Positions 9,741 through 19,765 of a stretch of 64,000 nucleotides of DNA are shown here, piece by piece; within the stretch, counting starts at the first letter, position 1, and each line of letters starts with the position of its first letter. The DNA is from Undaria pinnatifida (Eukaryota > Sar > Phaeophyceae > Laminariales > Alariaceae). The position numbers were made by a program, and so were the translations under genes. Location of the stretch: assembly GCA_012845835.1 (NCBI GenBank), contig JABAKD010000021.1:8081006-8145005 (forward strand). The letters run 5' to 3'. A model generated the notes under the pieces. The model was given only the letters and a program-made list of their open reading frames with translations, was not told where the DNA came from and did no database searches.

Positions 9741-12700
9741 ATGGAGTTGATGCCACCACGTGCGGGTATTGTCAATGATCACAATGAAGGCGGGGTGGTG
9801 AGCTGCGTAAGAGAAGAGGAAAGGCCACCAACGCCCCCGGCGATTCGCAAGTGGCGTCGATCTGGAGCATCTCTACCCGGCCAGCGTGTTCTCCATCCAG
9901 GTCAAATCGGAGGTGCTGCAGATGTTGACCCTAAGATGTCCTTCGGTAGTGGAGGTGTCAAAGCGAGCGACCACGTTGCGGACGTGTGGTATCAGGTATG
10001 AATGGACCTTTGAAAGTTCGAGGCAATCGAGCAAACGTTTCGTCTTTGCTTAATATGAGACATGACAGATTTTGAAATGTGGGCATCTAATAATAATAAT
10101 GCACTTGAATTGCTGGCGTGCCTGGTACAGTGCAGCAATTCCATTGAGGGGCAACAGAGATTCGCTGCGCTTGCTCACGTGCTATGAATATGGACATAAG
10201 CCATGCTTACAGTAGGCCCTTGGGAACGAACCTTGACACGTGCGTCCCTTGGTCTCAGCCCGGCGCAGATACGGACATGAACCGCCTGAAGCTAGGTCTA
10301 GCCGAAATCGTATACCACAGCTCCAAGCGAGAGCCCCTTGGAAAGAGCTACCAAAGAGGACATCAGCTACCACAAAAGGTACGTCATCATTACAATGTAG
10401 CGTAATCGTCAAGCGACGGTGAACGACCTAAATGTATGCTTTGTGCGTACGAATATTAATAATAAACCAATGAACCTACTGTAATTATATAGACTAGACC
10501 TATAGACTAATCTAGACTATACGAGTACTTGAGGATGATTGTCACACATGTATACTGTGTGCTACTACTGTAGGGAATAAGCGGCACCAACATCCCCCCG
10601 GCGGTGGCGCCACGATGAAAAGGAACTATTAATAGTATCTAAGGGTTAACGATACGTACGAGCTGGATCCAGCGAAAGCCATAGCCTTTTGTCCTGCCGA
10701 CGACGCCATTTGTTAAGGTTATTAGTGGGGTATTTGTCCGTTTGACCACTTGCAAAAGGTTAACCGATAGCTTACCCAAACTAAGCCTTATAACACTCTC
10801 CCCCCCTGAAACGGCGGGATAGCAGGTCGGCCGGATATACGGGCGGACCTGTCAATTATCCAAGCCGTTTCATTCCCTGGGGATATCAGGGAGAGTACTT
10901 TTCAAGTTCGACATGGGAAAATCTGAAAAGTTTATTTTTGTGGATGGTGGGGATCGAACCCACGACCCAGAAAAAACATGGTCCTGCCGACGACGCCACA
11001 TGTTAAATTAATGGTGGGAGACACAGAGTGCCCCCTGCAGGTCTGCCAATTGAGCAGGTCCTCGGAAAGTACTCACTTTCGTTCCTTCGTAGAGGTGTAG
11101 CTTTATTCGTTTCCACCAGACAGAGCCCGGGATAGCTTCTGAGATCGGAGGCACGTGCCTCCGATCTACTTCCTTACTCTCCCAAATATAAAACGCCAAC
11201 CTTATCATACGAAACCCGTCCAAATGATCCCAAATTCGGATACCTACAGGCCTTTCGAGGCCGTATCTTAACACTTTCGGTTTCGCCCTTTTGCACTTTG
11301 TTTTTTTTAGAATTGGAACACGAAATTCGGCAGGGTTGTGCGTCATGACAACGCTATTATAATACTGGTACAGCATCTACATTGATTTTTATTTCCCTTC
11401 TCCAGATTCCAGATGCATTTTACCATGTTTTCTGGATTTTCGGCGAGTCTGCCCTCCCTGACGAACGTAATATGTTTTTTTTTCAAAAAGGGCAACTTAG
11501 GATTCGGTTTGTATTGATATGAAGCACAACCGTGCCAAATATCGATTTCCAAATCTCTAAAACACAGGTGCACAAATGATTCCCGTTGCAGTTCACCCTG
11601 ACCACATCCGTACTAGGAGTCATACGTATTCGAATTATAAAACATGGGAAAACGACAGAAAGCGGTATACCTAAACCATTCCGTGCCACCGTGCGGTACA
11701 ACAGAATACACCTAGATTGTTGACCCCAATCCGCGACGCTGATTGGTCAACTCAGCCTTGTACTGGTTTTTGTCACCAACTCCTTGCGGTACATCATACC
11801 GAGGCTTTTCAGCTCGGCCGTCACCGTTTTCTGACGTGACCCATACCGCTTTCTGCCGGGAAATATACCAAGCGGACCGATTTTGCCCGAGGCTCTTCAC
11901 GCCCCACAACAGCCTTTCAATTTCCGACCGAATCTCAGCCATGGGCGTCACGTCATGTAGCATATAAAACTTTGCGCTTTCATACTTCGGATCCCTTCAG
12001 AGCAATCATTGCAACACCCCTTCGGCACAGCACGAGCCGCTGCTCAACCATACATAGCTCGCACAACCCACGTACACGTATGTATGCATGGCGGGGAAAG
12101 ACGCGGGGGAAAGGGACAGCGGGGGAGTGACAGTCCCTCTAAACGCGGGCGACCCAGGGCGCACACGCACACCCCCTCGCGTCCGCCTTGCGAATTCGTA
12201 CACCGCATTCTGTTGAAATCCTCGCTACCGATGGCTCCACCATCGACCCTGACGATGCTCACACACCACTCTCTCGTCCGCCTTGCGTATTCGCACACCG
12301 CATTCTGTTGAAATTTACACAGGGAGAGGGCGCCACCACTTGAACTTGGTAGCTAAGAACTTGGGCTCACTTGAGATGCCCGGAATATACCCTATTCTAC
12401 ACTACCCATACACTAAAACCTATAAAATATGCCCCGCAGAAAAATAAGAGTAAGAACCGAGCCATGGTATATTGTCCGCCAGAAAGCGGTATGGGTCACG
12501 TCAGAAAACGGTGACGGTCGAGCTGAAAAGCCGCGGTATGATGTACCGCAAGGAGTTGGTGTCAAAAACCGGTACGAGGCTGAGTTGACCAATCAGCGTC
12601 GCGGATTGGGGTCAACAATCTAGGAGTATTCTGCTGTACCGCACGGTGGCGCGGAATGGTTGCGGTTTACCGCTTTCTGTCGTCTGCTCATAAAAAATAT

Positions 12701-15700
12701 GTAAAAACACGCGGCCGGTGTGTCACGCAATTTGCAAAGATGAATATCGACTCTAAATTATTCAAACTCACAGCTGGCGTAATTCTAGGATACTCATTAT
12801 TATTATTTATTTATTTTGGCACAAAGACGCCCGAAGTGGGTATCAAAATTGGACAAAGATGCGCAGCAACCCCGACGATTGTTTGTATGGATTCAGACCT
12901 GTGTTCCGAGACGTTTCCTGGCGAAAGAAAGACGCCTTGAGACTTGTGCGTATTACCCGAGCGTTGTATCGTGCCGGCTTGCAACGTGAAACATGGTGTC
13001 GGACAGGGAGACAGACGTCAGGGACAACAGGTACTACAACAATGGCAAACGTTTTTCGAAAGTGTGGCGAAAAATAAAACAGTTATACCTACAAAAAGCC
13101 ACGTGGCTTCAAATTCGGACGAAGATATACGCAGGAAACCCGACGATTGTTCGTACGAATATAGGCATGTGTTGCGAGATGTGCCCTCGCGAAGGAGACA
13201 CCCTAAGATTGATCTGATATGAGCGTTGTATTGTGCCAATTTGCGAACGTGAAAACATGGCGTCGGACACGCAGCAGGCGGACGTGAGCATTTTGAATGT
13301 GTTGAAAAAACAAAATCTGGCGCCGAAATTCTAACCCCAATTTGCTAATAAATGGGTGGGCATCAAAAGATTAACTCTATTTTTACGTTTTAAAGTGGGC
13401 ATCATCTCAGCTATATACGAAGTATGTAATAGATAGATGCAGTTGATTGGTATGCATGCACCAGTGATGGGAGGCGGACGAGTGACATCTCCTTTCTCTT
13501 GACATGCGAAACAGGTTAAGGATAGCGCCTTCATGTTCGGCGTTTCGTCTGACAAAAGCGAGGAGGCCAAAGCGTTGCTGTATCCACGCCCATCAGAAGA
13601 AGATGACACGCAAAATGCTCAGGTGCGTCCCCTCTTACCGGTGCCAGTTTGTGGTCCGGCGGTGTCCAGTTCGTGGGCGATGTGAACCAGATTGATGACA
13701 GTACTATTAACATTAATAGCAATAGCTGGAGTCTTGCCCACTCATTTTGTCCGAAAATGACCTGTTCTGGGCGGCGGTTTCAACCAAGAGTTGCGGCTCC
13801 TAGCATGACGCATGGTATTTCGGTTGCTCGCTTAGGGCTGCGACTCCTTGCTTGGCATTCAACCCTGCACCCACTCGAACACAACTGTTATTGAGCAGGG
13901 GAGAAGAACTAGATGTGGACCTGGAGAACAACGTCGGCGTGGCTATAAATGGGATGTAGATACTGAGCGGCACACATTTGGCCGCCCTGGAAGCCTCGCC
14001 AGGCCCCTTCGTCTGGACTCTGGCAGTGAACCGGACAGCAGGCTTGTGTCGAAAAGGCTAGACGACTTTAGAGAGACGCAAGATGTCGTCGGCCGGGTCA
14101 AGAGTTTGGGACACGATTCAAGGGATCACCTCGGGAAGGTAACGTGATACGGACCAAGCACCGCTAAAATAATACTAGGTATATTGTGGCTGCATCGTCG
14201 TTTCGTCCGAATCAATCATGCGTGTTCTGCTGACCAACTCCGGTAGTTGATCAAGGCGTTTTGGGTGTGTGGTATTTGATTGATACTTGCGTGGTATAAG
14301 ATAGTGGCTACTCGTATTCACGTTCGAAGTAAATTTGGACGCACATGCAGCACGTATACGGCAAAGAGGCGGTCAAGCGCGGGCCAGACGAGTGGGACGC
14401 CAGGGCTTGCGTGGAAGGCGATTATAGCTGGGCGGAGCAACAGCCGGATAGCGACTTGGGCAAGGTTTGTCAATGATGCCTAGCGAATCATCTCTCAATG
14501 TTACCGTAAATATCTTACCACCGTATTCAAGGGTGGACTCTATAGAGTAGCCTTCTTGCTAATGCGTGCTTGCCATCTTAGCAGACTGGCTCTCTCAATG
14601 GTGCTAGTAGATTGGTAGTGAGCGAAAGAGGCCGTACACGTTCAAATTGGAAATTATCATTAAAATACGGAAGGGAAACGAAATCCCGCCGCATTCTAAA
14701 CACAGAGCAGCAAGGCCACCCAAAATACTGCGGCACGGCGACCGAGACCAGCCCCGGACGACTTGCGACGAAATAAGCCCCACACGTTAGGGCGGGCTCG
14801 TTCACTTATGTAACCACCGGGTTTGTAGGAATCGGTGTTCTACGCGTCTCGCAATCAATGATGCCAGCGACACAACAAAAAGTACACGTCACACAGGGAC
14901 ACTAATTTTATATTGACCCAGTACGCAACATGCAGTGAAGACGCTTTTAGCTTAAACCAACAAATGATGATATCGAGCTTCGCGCTCGGTCTTGCCTTAT
15001 TATTTTGTTACATAAAATATAATAGCATCAAAGCCAACACTAAAACTGATTGGTCCTTCGGTCCCGTTAAATACACGGAACCGCGGAAAACGTTTTTTTA
15101 AGATGTCGTTTACGTTCGATCGTGTCACCTGCACCCTTCGCACCCCCGAAATACAAAGTCAACTATAGAGGGGAGTTGGGAGATCATTCTTGCTTCACCA
15201 CCCTGGGTGTGAGTGAACTCGGGAATAGTTGTCATTAAAATAGCGCCTCTTCCGCTTGTATCGACTTTGACGTTCCGGCAGTCCATCACGCCAGGTTTCC
15301 GCAATGCTGTCGCCGAGCGGCGAGCGTTTGGAGTTCCCAGTATCCGATCCGACATTCCACCGTACGCACGGCGGTCTGTAGCAGACACGCAAAACTACGG
15401 GGATGACTCCAGCGCTAGGTGAGCAGGCGTCCGCCGTTGTATCAGTTAACGTATCAAAAACTTTTAGTACGTGGTCGGTGTTAGTCCACCAACAAAAAAA
15501 ACACGATTTGGCAATTTTAACGGACGCCTTTCTTTTTTGCGTTCCATTGCCTCCCTATAAGCTTTGCCTTGACGCCACGGGACCGTTGAAATCCCGATTC
15601 CAGGATCCAATGGTTGTGTGTCACGCGTTCGGAGTATTATCTTACAGTACGGATGCAGAACTCACTCGATATGGGCAATCTATTGGAAGGACCAAGTTGA

Positions 15701-16522
15701 CTGCGTGAGAAACCGACCAAAGGGGCGCCGCTGCCGACCATGTATTGCCCAAGATGTGCAGTGTTTGGCCAGATCGTCACAAAAAATATAAAAGCGAGTT
15801 ATGCAGAGAAACAAACAACAACCGAAAGCGTTTCTTACACGCATGTATAGTACGTACGCCTCTGCGATGAAATCCGACCCAAGGAGTTGGTATTCGATCT
15901 ATTTTGCAAGCCGCAGTAGTCGTCGTACGTGCCACGTTTCGTAAGGAATCGCGGTCCACAACGGGAAAATAGTTGCTGCCACAATAATTTGTTCAGCTTG
16001 TCCCCCTCCCCCCCGACGTTTGCTTTGCGGTAGGTATCTGGTGAACCCCAGCCAATTTAGCTCGGTCGGAATCGAAGACGATGAATTCTTCACGGACCGA
16101 GGAAAACTCGAATTGCGCAAGCTTTTTGAATCGACCGGCTATCCATTTTCACAAGAGGTGAGCAATGACACATACGTGTTGAACCCGTCAACCATTTGTT
16201 CTCGTTCTTGTACGTCCCTGCCTTCAACGCGACCGCGGTTGTTCGAGTCCCGTAAAGCTCACTCGACTACCATGGCGCCATAACTGTATTTTATCTTCCG
16301 TGTGCACAAGAACGGAAGACGACGTAATGTTGAAGTATGTAACGTTTCACTGATCGCAACCCGTTCACCAAGCAGGTCTTCGACTCAATATGGGCCACAG
16401 CCGTGGGCCACAAACGACTCGACCGCGGTGATCAAGATATGTGCAGCATTGTCGAGTTTCAGCGTGCTGTAAACGACTATCTTCACATGGAGGACGTTAA
16501 ATCTTCCACTGGCGCTGTGTGA
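9741..16522 (+). CDS. EFHB: EFHB/CFAP21-like axonemal protein
   Basis: Eight exons were read: 9741-9995, 10259-10378, 13515-13622, 13899-14138, 14351-14464, 15282-15418, 16034-16157 and 16376-16522. All are bounded by AG/GT with matching phases and give about 414 aa. Blocks typical of the EFHB/CFAP21 family appear in order: PPTPPAIRKWRRSG and PGQRVLHPGQ (exon 1), KREPLGKSYQRG (exon 2), FMFGVSSDKSEEAKALLYP (exon 3), GPGEQ with RGYKW and RLVSKRLDDF (exon 4), EGDYSWAEQQPDSDLGK (exon 5), FGVPSIRSDIP and QNYGDD (exon 6), then a C-terminal VNPSQF ... FFTDR block. Known family members are microtubule inner proteins of flagellar doublets, and animal members carry EF-hands. I see no canonical EF-hand loop here, and exon 5 joins exon 6 naturally. 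Introns 2 and 5 hold mobile DNA and small ORFs. The first ATG at 9741 opens the frame, so an upstream exon cannot be excluded. Confidence 0.72.
10691..11006 (-). mobile_element. TRIM remnant, copy 3 (in EFHB intron 2)
   Basis: One LTR (about 10712-10795, TGTTAAGG ... CCTTATAACA) has TRIM interior sequence on both sides: CCTGCCGACGACGCCATT before it, and the C-run, B-box-like segment and CCTGCCGACGACGCC again after it. It stops at the next TGTTAA. This is what remains of tandem elements sharing one LTR, cut at both ends. Confidence 0.7.
11653..12682. mobile_element. Foldback element with about 220-bp terminal inverted repeats
   Basis: Positions 11653-11873 and 12464-12682 are inverted copies sharing CGACAGAAAGCGGT, ACCGTGCGGTAC, ATTGTTGACCCCAATCCGCG, ACTCCTTGCGGTACATCATA and GACGTGACCCATACCGC. 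The 590-bp centre has no transposase frame but includes a partial direct duplication (CGTCCGCCTTGCG ... GCATTCTGTTGAAAT at about 12179-12218 and 12269-12314). It lies wholly in EFHB intron 2 and is non-autonomous. Confidence 0.75.
12846..13330. repeat. Tandem duplication of about 268 bp in EFHB intron 2
   Basis: Segments from about 12868 and about 13137 share CCGACGATTGTT, CGTTGTAT, GTGCC and ACATGGYGTCGGACA in order, at an offset of about 268 bp. They diverge by short indels. Small open frames run across both units but show no recognisable family. Confidence 0.55.
14913..15101 (+). CDS. Small ORF with one membrane segment, inside EFHB intron 5
   Basis: 62 codons from an ATG. A hydrophobic stretch near residues 20-36 (ISSFALGLALLFCYIKY) is followed by a basic/polar tail. 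The product is unrecognised. The next ORF starts 1 nt after its stop codon, a compact arrangement unlike the surrounding gene. It may be chance, so this is low confidence. Confidence 0.22.
   Translation: MTQYATCSEDAFSLNQQMMISSFALGLALLFCYIKYNSIKANTKTDWSFGPVKYTEPRKTFF
15103..15168 (+). CDS. Tiny ORF directly downstream of 14913-15101
   Basis: 21 codons, starting MSFTFDRVTCTLRTP. Only its tight spacing to the upstream ORF makes it worth noting. It may be the decayed front of a longer gene. Confidence 0.12.
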   Translation: MSFTFDRVTCTLRTPEIQSQL

Positions 16523-17750
16523 AGACGGGAACCGATGATTTGTAGTCGTACATTCTAGGGAGTCGGATTGAACGACATATAATTCCGACTCGGAGTGCGT
16601 GTATTCAGACAGCGCTATGTGGCCCCGCGCCCGTACATCTTCAAGTCAACAAGAAACATGGTGAAAAAATCAAGAACGTTTGTCGGTCAATTAATCCAAG
16701 ATCACATACGTAGCTGGAGTCGTTTGGCTTTAGGGTATGCCTCCAGCTTCTTGAGTTATCTACAATAGTAATGTTTTTCTTTACGTGTACGTCATGCTTG
16801 CGTTCTCAAATCGAAAACGTTGTGGGGCTAAGTGCCTTCTAGCTCTCAATCGCATTATCATGAGCGCAACATACGTAGTTCGTCGCTCACCGACGGTTTT
16901 GTTGCGTCGGCGTTTCTTTTTCCGTGATTGCCATACTTTTAAGTCCGCATAATCACCATACCTGATAATTTCCCAATCCCCACGGTTGGATCATCCTGAC
17001 GCTGTTGCTACTACTACCCCTGCGAGGTGACACGACGCCACACATGCCCCTTATGCGGCTTACCCGGTTTGAATGAGGCTCCGTTGCAGCCCGGAACATG
17101 CTCGGTGCTCGGATTTGCCTTGCACCTTCTCATCGCGGGTTTGTATATCTCTGCACACAACAATAACGCATTATAGTCGGTTTCGCGCATTTTTAACGTG
17201 CCGCGCAGCCGTATGGGCAAAGTGTTAAATCATTTGCCGCCACGAAGTTACTTTCTGAGACTTGCGTTCAGGTTCAATGCTCGCACATTGCAAATGCGGG
17301 AACCAGGCAGCTTAATTCACGCTTGCTCGGGAGGCCCCATGGTACACGCCGTCTTGGAAAACTGATCATGAACAGTGAACGGATATTTACGAGAGTTTCG
17401 CGTTTTTATCCTCGGCTCAGCCATATCATGCCATTGTAAGGATTGCCAGGGGCGTCACACACGCTGCCCGCGCTAGCGCACAAACAGGACACGCGTCATA
17501 GTATGTCTCGATCTTCCTCACAATCTTGGATCCCGTCGGCTTTGCGTCATCTGAAGATGGATGTTTGCTGCTTCTCAACCAAGATGTAGTTTTTTCAACC
17601 ACTCCCGCTCCGATGCTGGATTTCCATCCGATCATCCTGCCGCACACGTGAAGTCACTATTCGCCCTTGTATCAGCTGGCCGCCTCAGAACATAATCTAC
17701 AACAATGAGCAGCATACCAATCCTACTTTAGAAGTACGACTTTTGGGAGA
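16523..17750. other. Intergenic stretch, nothing recognised
   Basis: Between the EFHB stop and the gypsy remnant. Short open frames occur on both strands, but none has splice signals or motifs I can place. Confidence 0.5.
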
Positions 17751-18261
17751 TGGACGGTTTAACCACCGGTTGGGTGGATCGACCCTTCATAACTAACGCC
17801 CTGCTGAAGCAAGGGGTTATGTTCGTTTTCACCCCAGAAATGGAGGTCATCGTCCGGGATATCCGCCACAAACTCGCCACCCCCCCTATCTTGGTCTAGC
17901 CGGACTGGGACGCCGTCGCCGACGACTCCCGCCCTTTCCGCCTCTACTGCGACGCCAGCATCGACGGTTTTGGCGCCACTCTCGAGCAAGAACAACCGGA
18001 CGGCTCCGTCCGCCCTAACTTCTTCATCAGCCGCACCACCCTCGGCAACGAACGAGGCTGGACACCCCTCGACCTCGAAGCCGGTAGCATCGTCTGGGCC
18101 ATCAAACGCCTCCGCGGTCATCTCTAGTCTACCAAGTTCGCCATCTACTCTGACCACGAGGCTCTTGAGAATGTCACCAAGGTCGGCGAGCACAACGCCC
18201 GCGTACAGCGCTAGTTGAAGTTATTTTCCGCATGCTCCTACACTTTGGAGTACCGGAAAGG

Positions 18262-18941
18262 TGTTACAACTGTCTGGTGTGGTCATGACCAAGACTAGAG
18301 GATATCAGTACTTGTCACGTAAGCGATGTTTGACTATGGGTTTGCCTCAAAGGGAATATGTTTTGTCAAGGCTCAGCGCACCGGCAAAAGGCCGGCGCGG
18401 CGGCCGAGAGGACAACTATCTAGGCAAGGCACGAAGCACTGACAAAAGGTCGAGGCGGTGCCGGGCCAACCCCCCCCCCCAAGGCAATCCTTGAACGAGA
18501 TCCTGAGAGAGAACATGGGTTGCAGCTACGTCCAAGGGCAATGATGACACCGGCCCCTGAGGGTGTAAGGCCTCACCATGTGGCATGGGAAAACCATATG
18601 GTAAACCTCCCCCTCACAATATTTTTTAAAGCCGAAGCTAATGGAAGAAGGGCATGGTCTGAACCTGTACCATACTACTCGATTAGGGGGTCGGGATGCA
18701 GGACTACGGGGAAGCGAGACCATGACGAGTGGCACACTCCGGCAGCGTTTCGGCTGTTAACCAGGTGGCAGATATCAAACTCGGTGAGCTTTATATTACC
18801 AGTCGGGTGGAACGATGCGGGACCCCGATCTAACGGTTCATGATACAGGTGAGAATTGATGATTGATCCACCGGGTACAGTACGTGGAGGTCGAGGGGAA
18901 ATCACCATTGACCTATGCTGGGAGATACCAAGTTCGTAACA
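18262..18941. mobile_element. Nested LTR-like insertion (680 bp) in the gypsy remnant
   Basis: It begins TGTTACAACT and ends GTTCGTAACA, so TG...CA with short inverted ends. It is flanked by the target duplication AAGG (18258-18261 and 18942-18945). Removing it restores the pol frame, YRKG joined to SSNGSADFLSRLP. A solo LTR or small non-autonomous LTR element fits. No internal direct LTR pair was seen. Confidence 0.78.
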
Positions 18942-19261
18942 AAGGCTCGTCAAATGGCAGCGCCGACTTCCTTTCCCGCCTCCCACAACCGGCTACCGAC
19001 CTCGATCGCACCTCGACCGCACCGGACCCAACCGCCTCACCAGCCCCGACACCGTCAGCATCCACCTCATCCAAGCCTGCGGTTTCACTGCAATCGAGAC
19101 GTTCACCCCGGGCATTGGCTTGGATGGGCTCGTCCCGCCTACCTTTAGCTGCTCCGACCCCATTCCCCGTTCCCCTGCACAAACAACGATTTCGGCGACT
19201 ACCGTCGCTACGGACCACGTATGGACACCTCGCATTGATCCCAGCTTACTCGGCCATTCGT

Positions 19262-19765
19262 GGCCGCTATCGCTGCCCCAAACCCCGCCGCCTGATCGCC
19301 TCTCGGTCTTCCCTTCGGCCCCCGCTTTATTCAAGCCCCCGCCGCCGGATCGCCTCACAGCCTTCCCCTCGGCCCCCATTTTGCCCAAGCCTTACCGCCG
19401 ACTCGCTTCGCCGCGTTTTCGTTGGTCCACCTTACGATCAAGACCCCGCCGAGGTATCACCTCACGGCGTTCCTGCTGGCCCATGCTTTATTCAAGACCA
19501 AAACCCCGCCGCATCGCCTCACGGTGTCCCACCGGCCCACGCTTTATTCCAGACTAAGAGTCCGCCGCAGCATCGCTTCACGGCGTTCCCGCCGGCCAAC
19601 GCTTTGTCCAAGGCCAAGACACCGCCGTGGCATCGCCTTACCACGCTCCCGTCGGCCAACGAATTATCCAAGACCAAGACCCCGCCGCCGCATCGCCGCA
19701 CCGCGTTCCCGCCGGCCCACGCTTTGTCCAAGACCTCGCCGTCACCTCACCTTGCAGCGTTTCTG
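19262..19765 (+). repeat. Coding minisatellite in the gypsy Pro-rich linker
   Basis: Imperfect units of about 50-66 bp repeat AAGACCAAGACCCCGCCG, CATCGCCTCAC, GCGTTCCCGCCGGCC and CACGCTTTGTCC about eight times. The array lies between the RNase H and integrase parts. It reads open in more than one frame, which is why large overlapping ORFs appear here. Confidence 0.7.

Noticed and set aside
15125-15388. Minus-strand 87-codon ORF in EFHB intron 5 and exon 6
   Set aside because: It overlaps the well-supported exon 6 on the other strand; no family was recognised.
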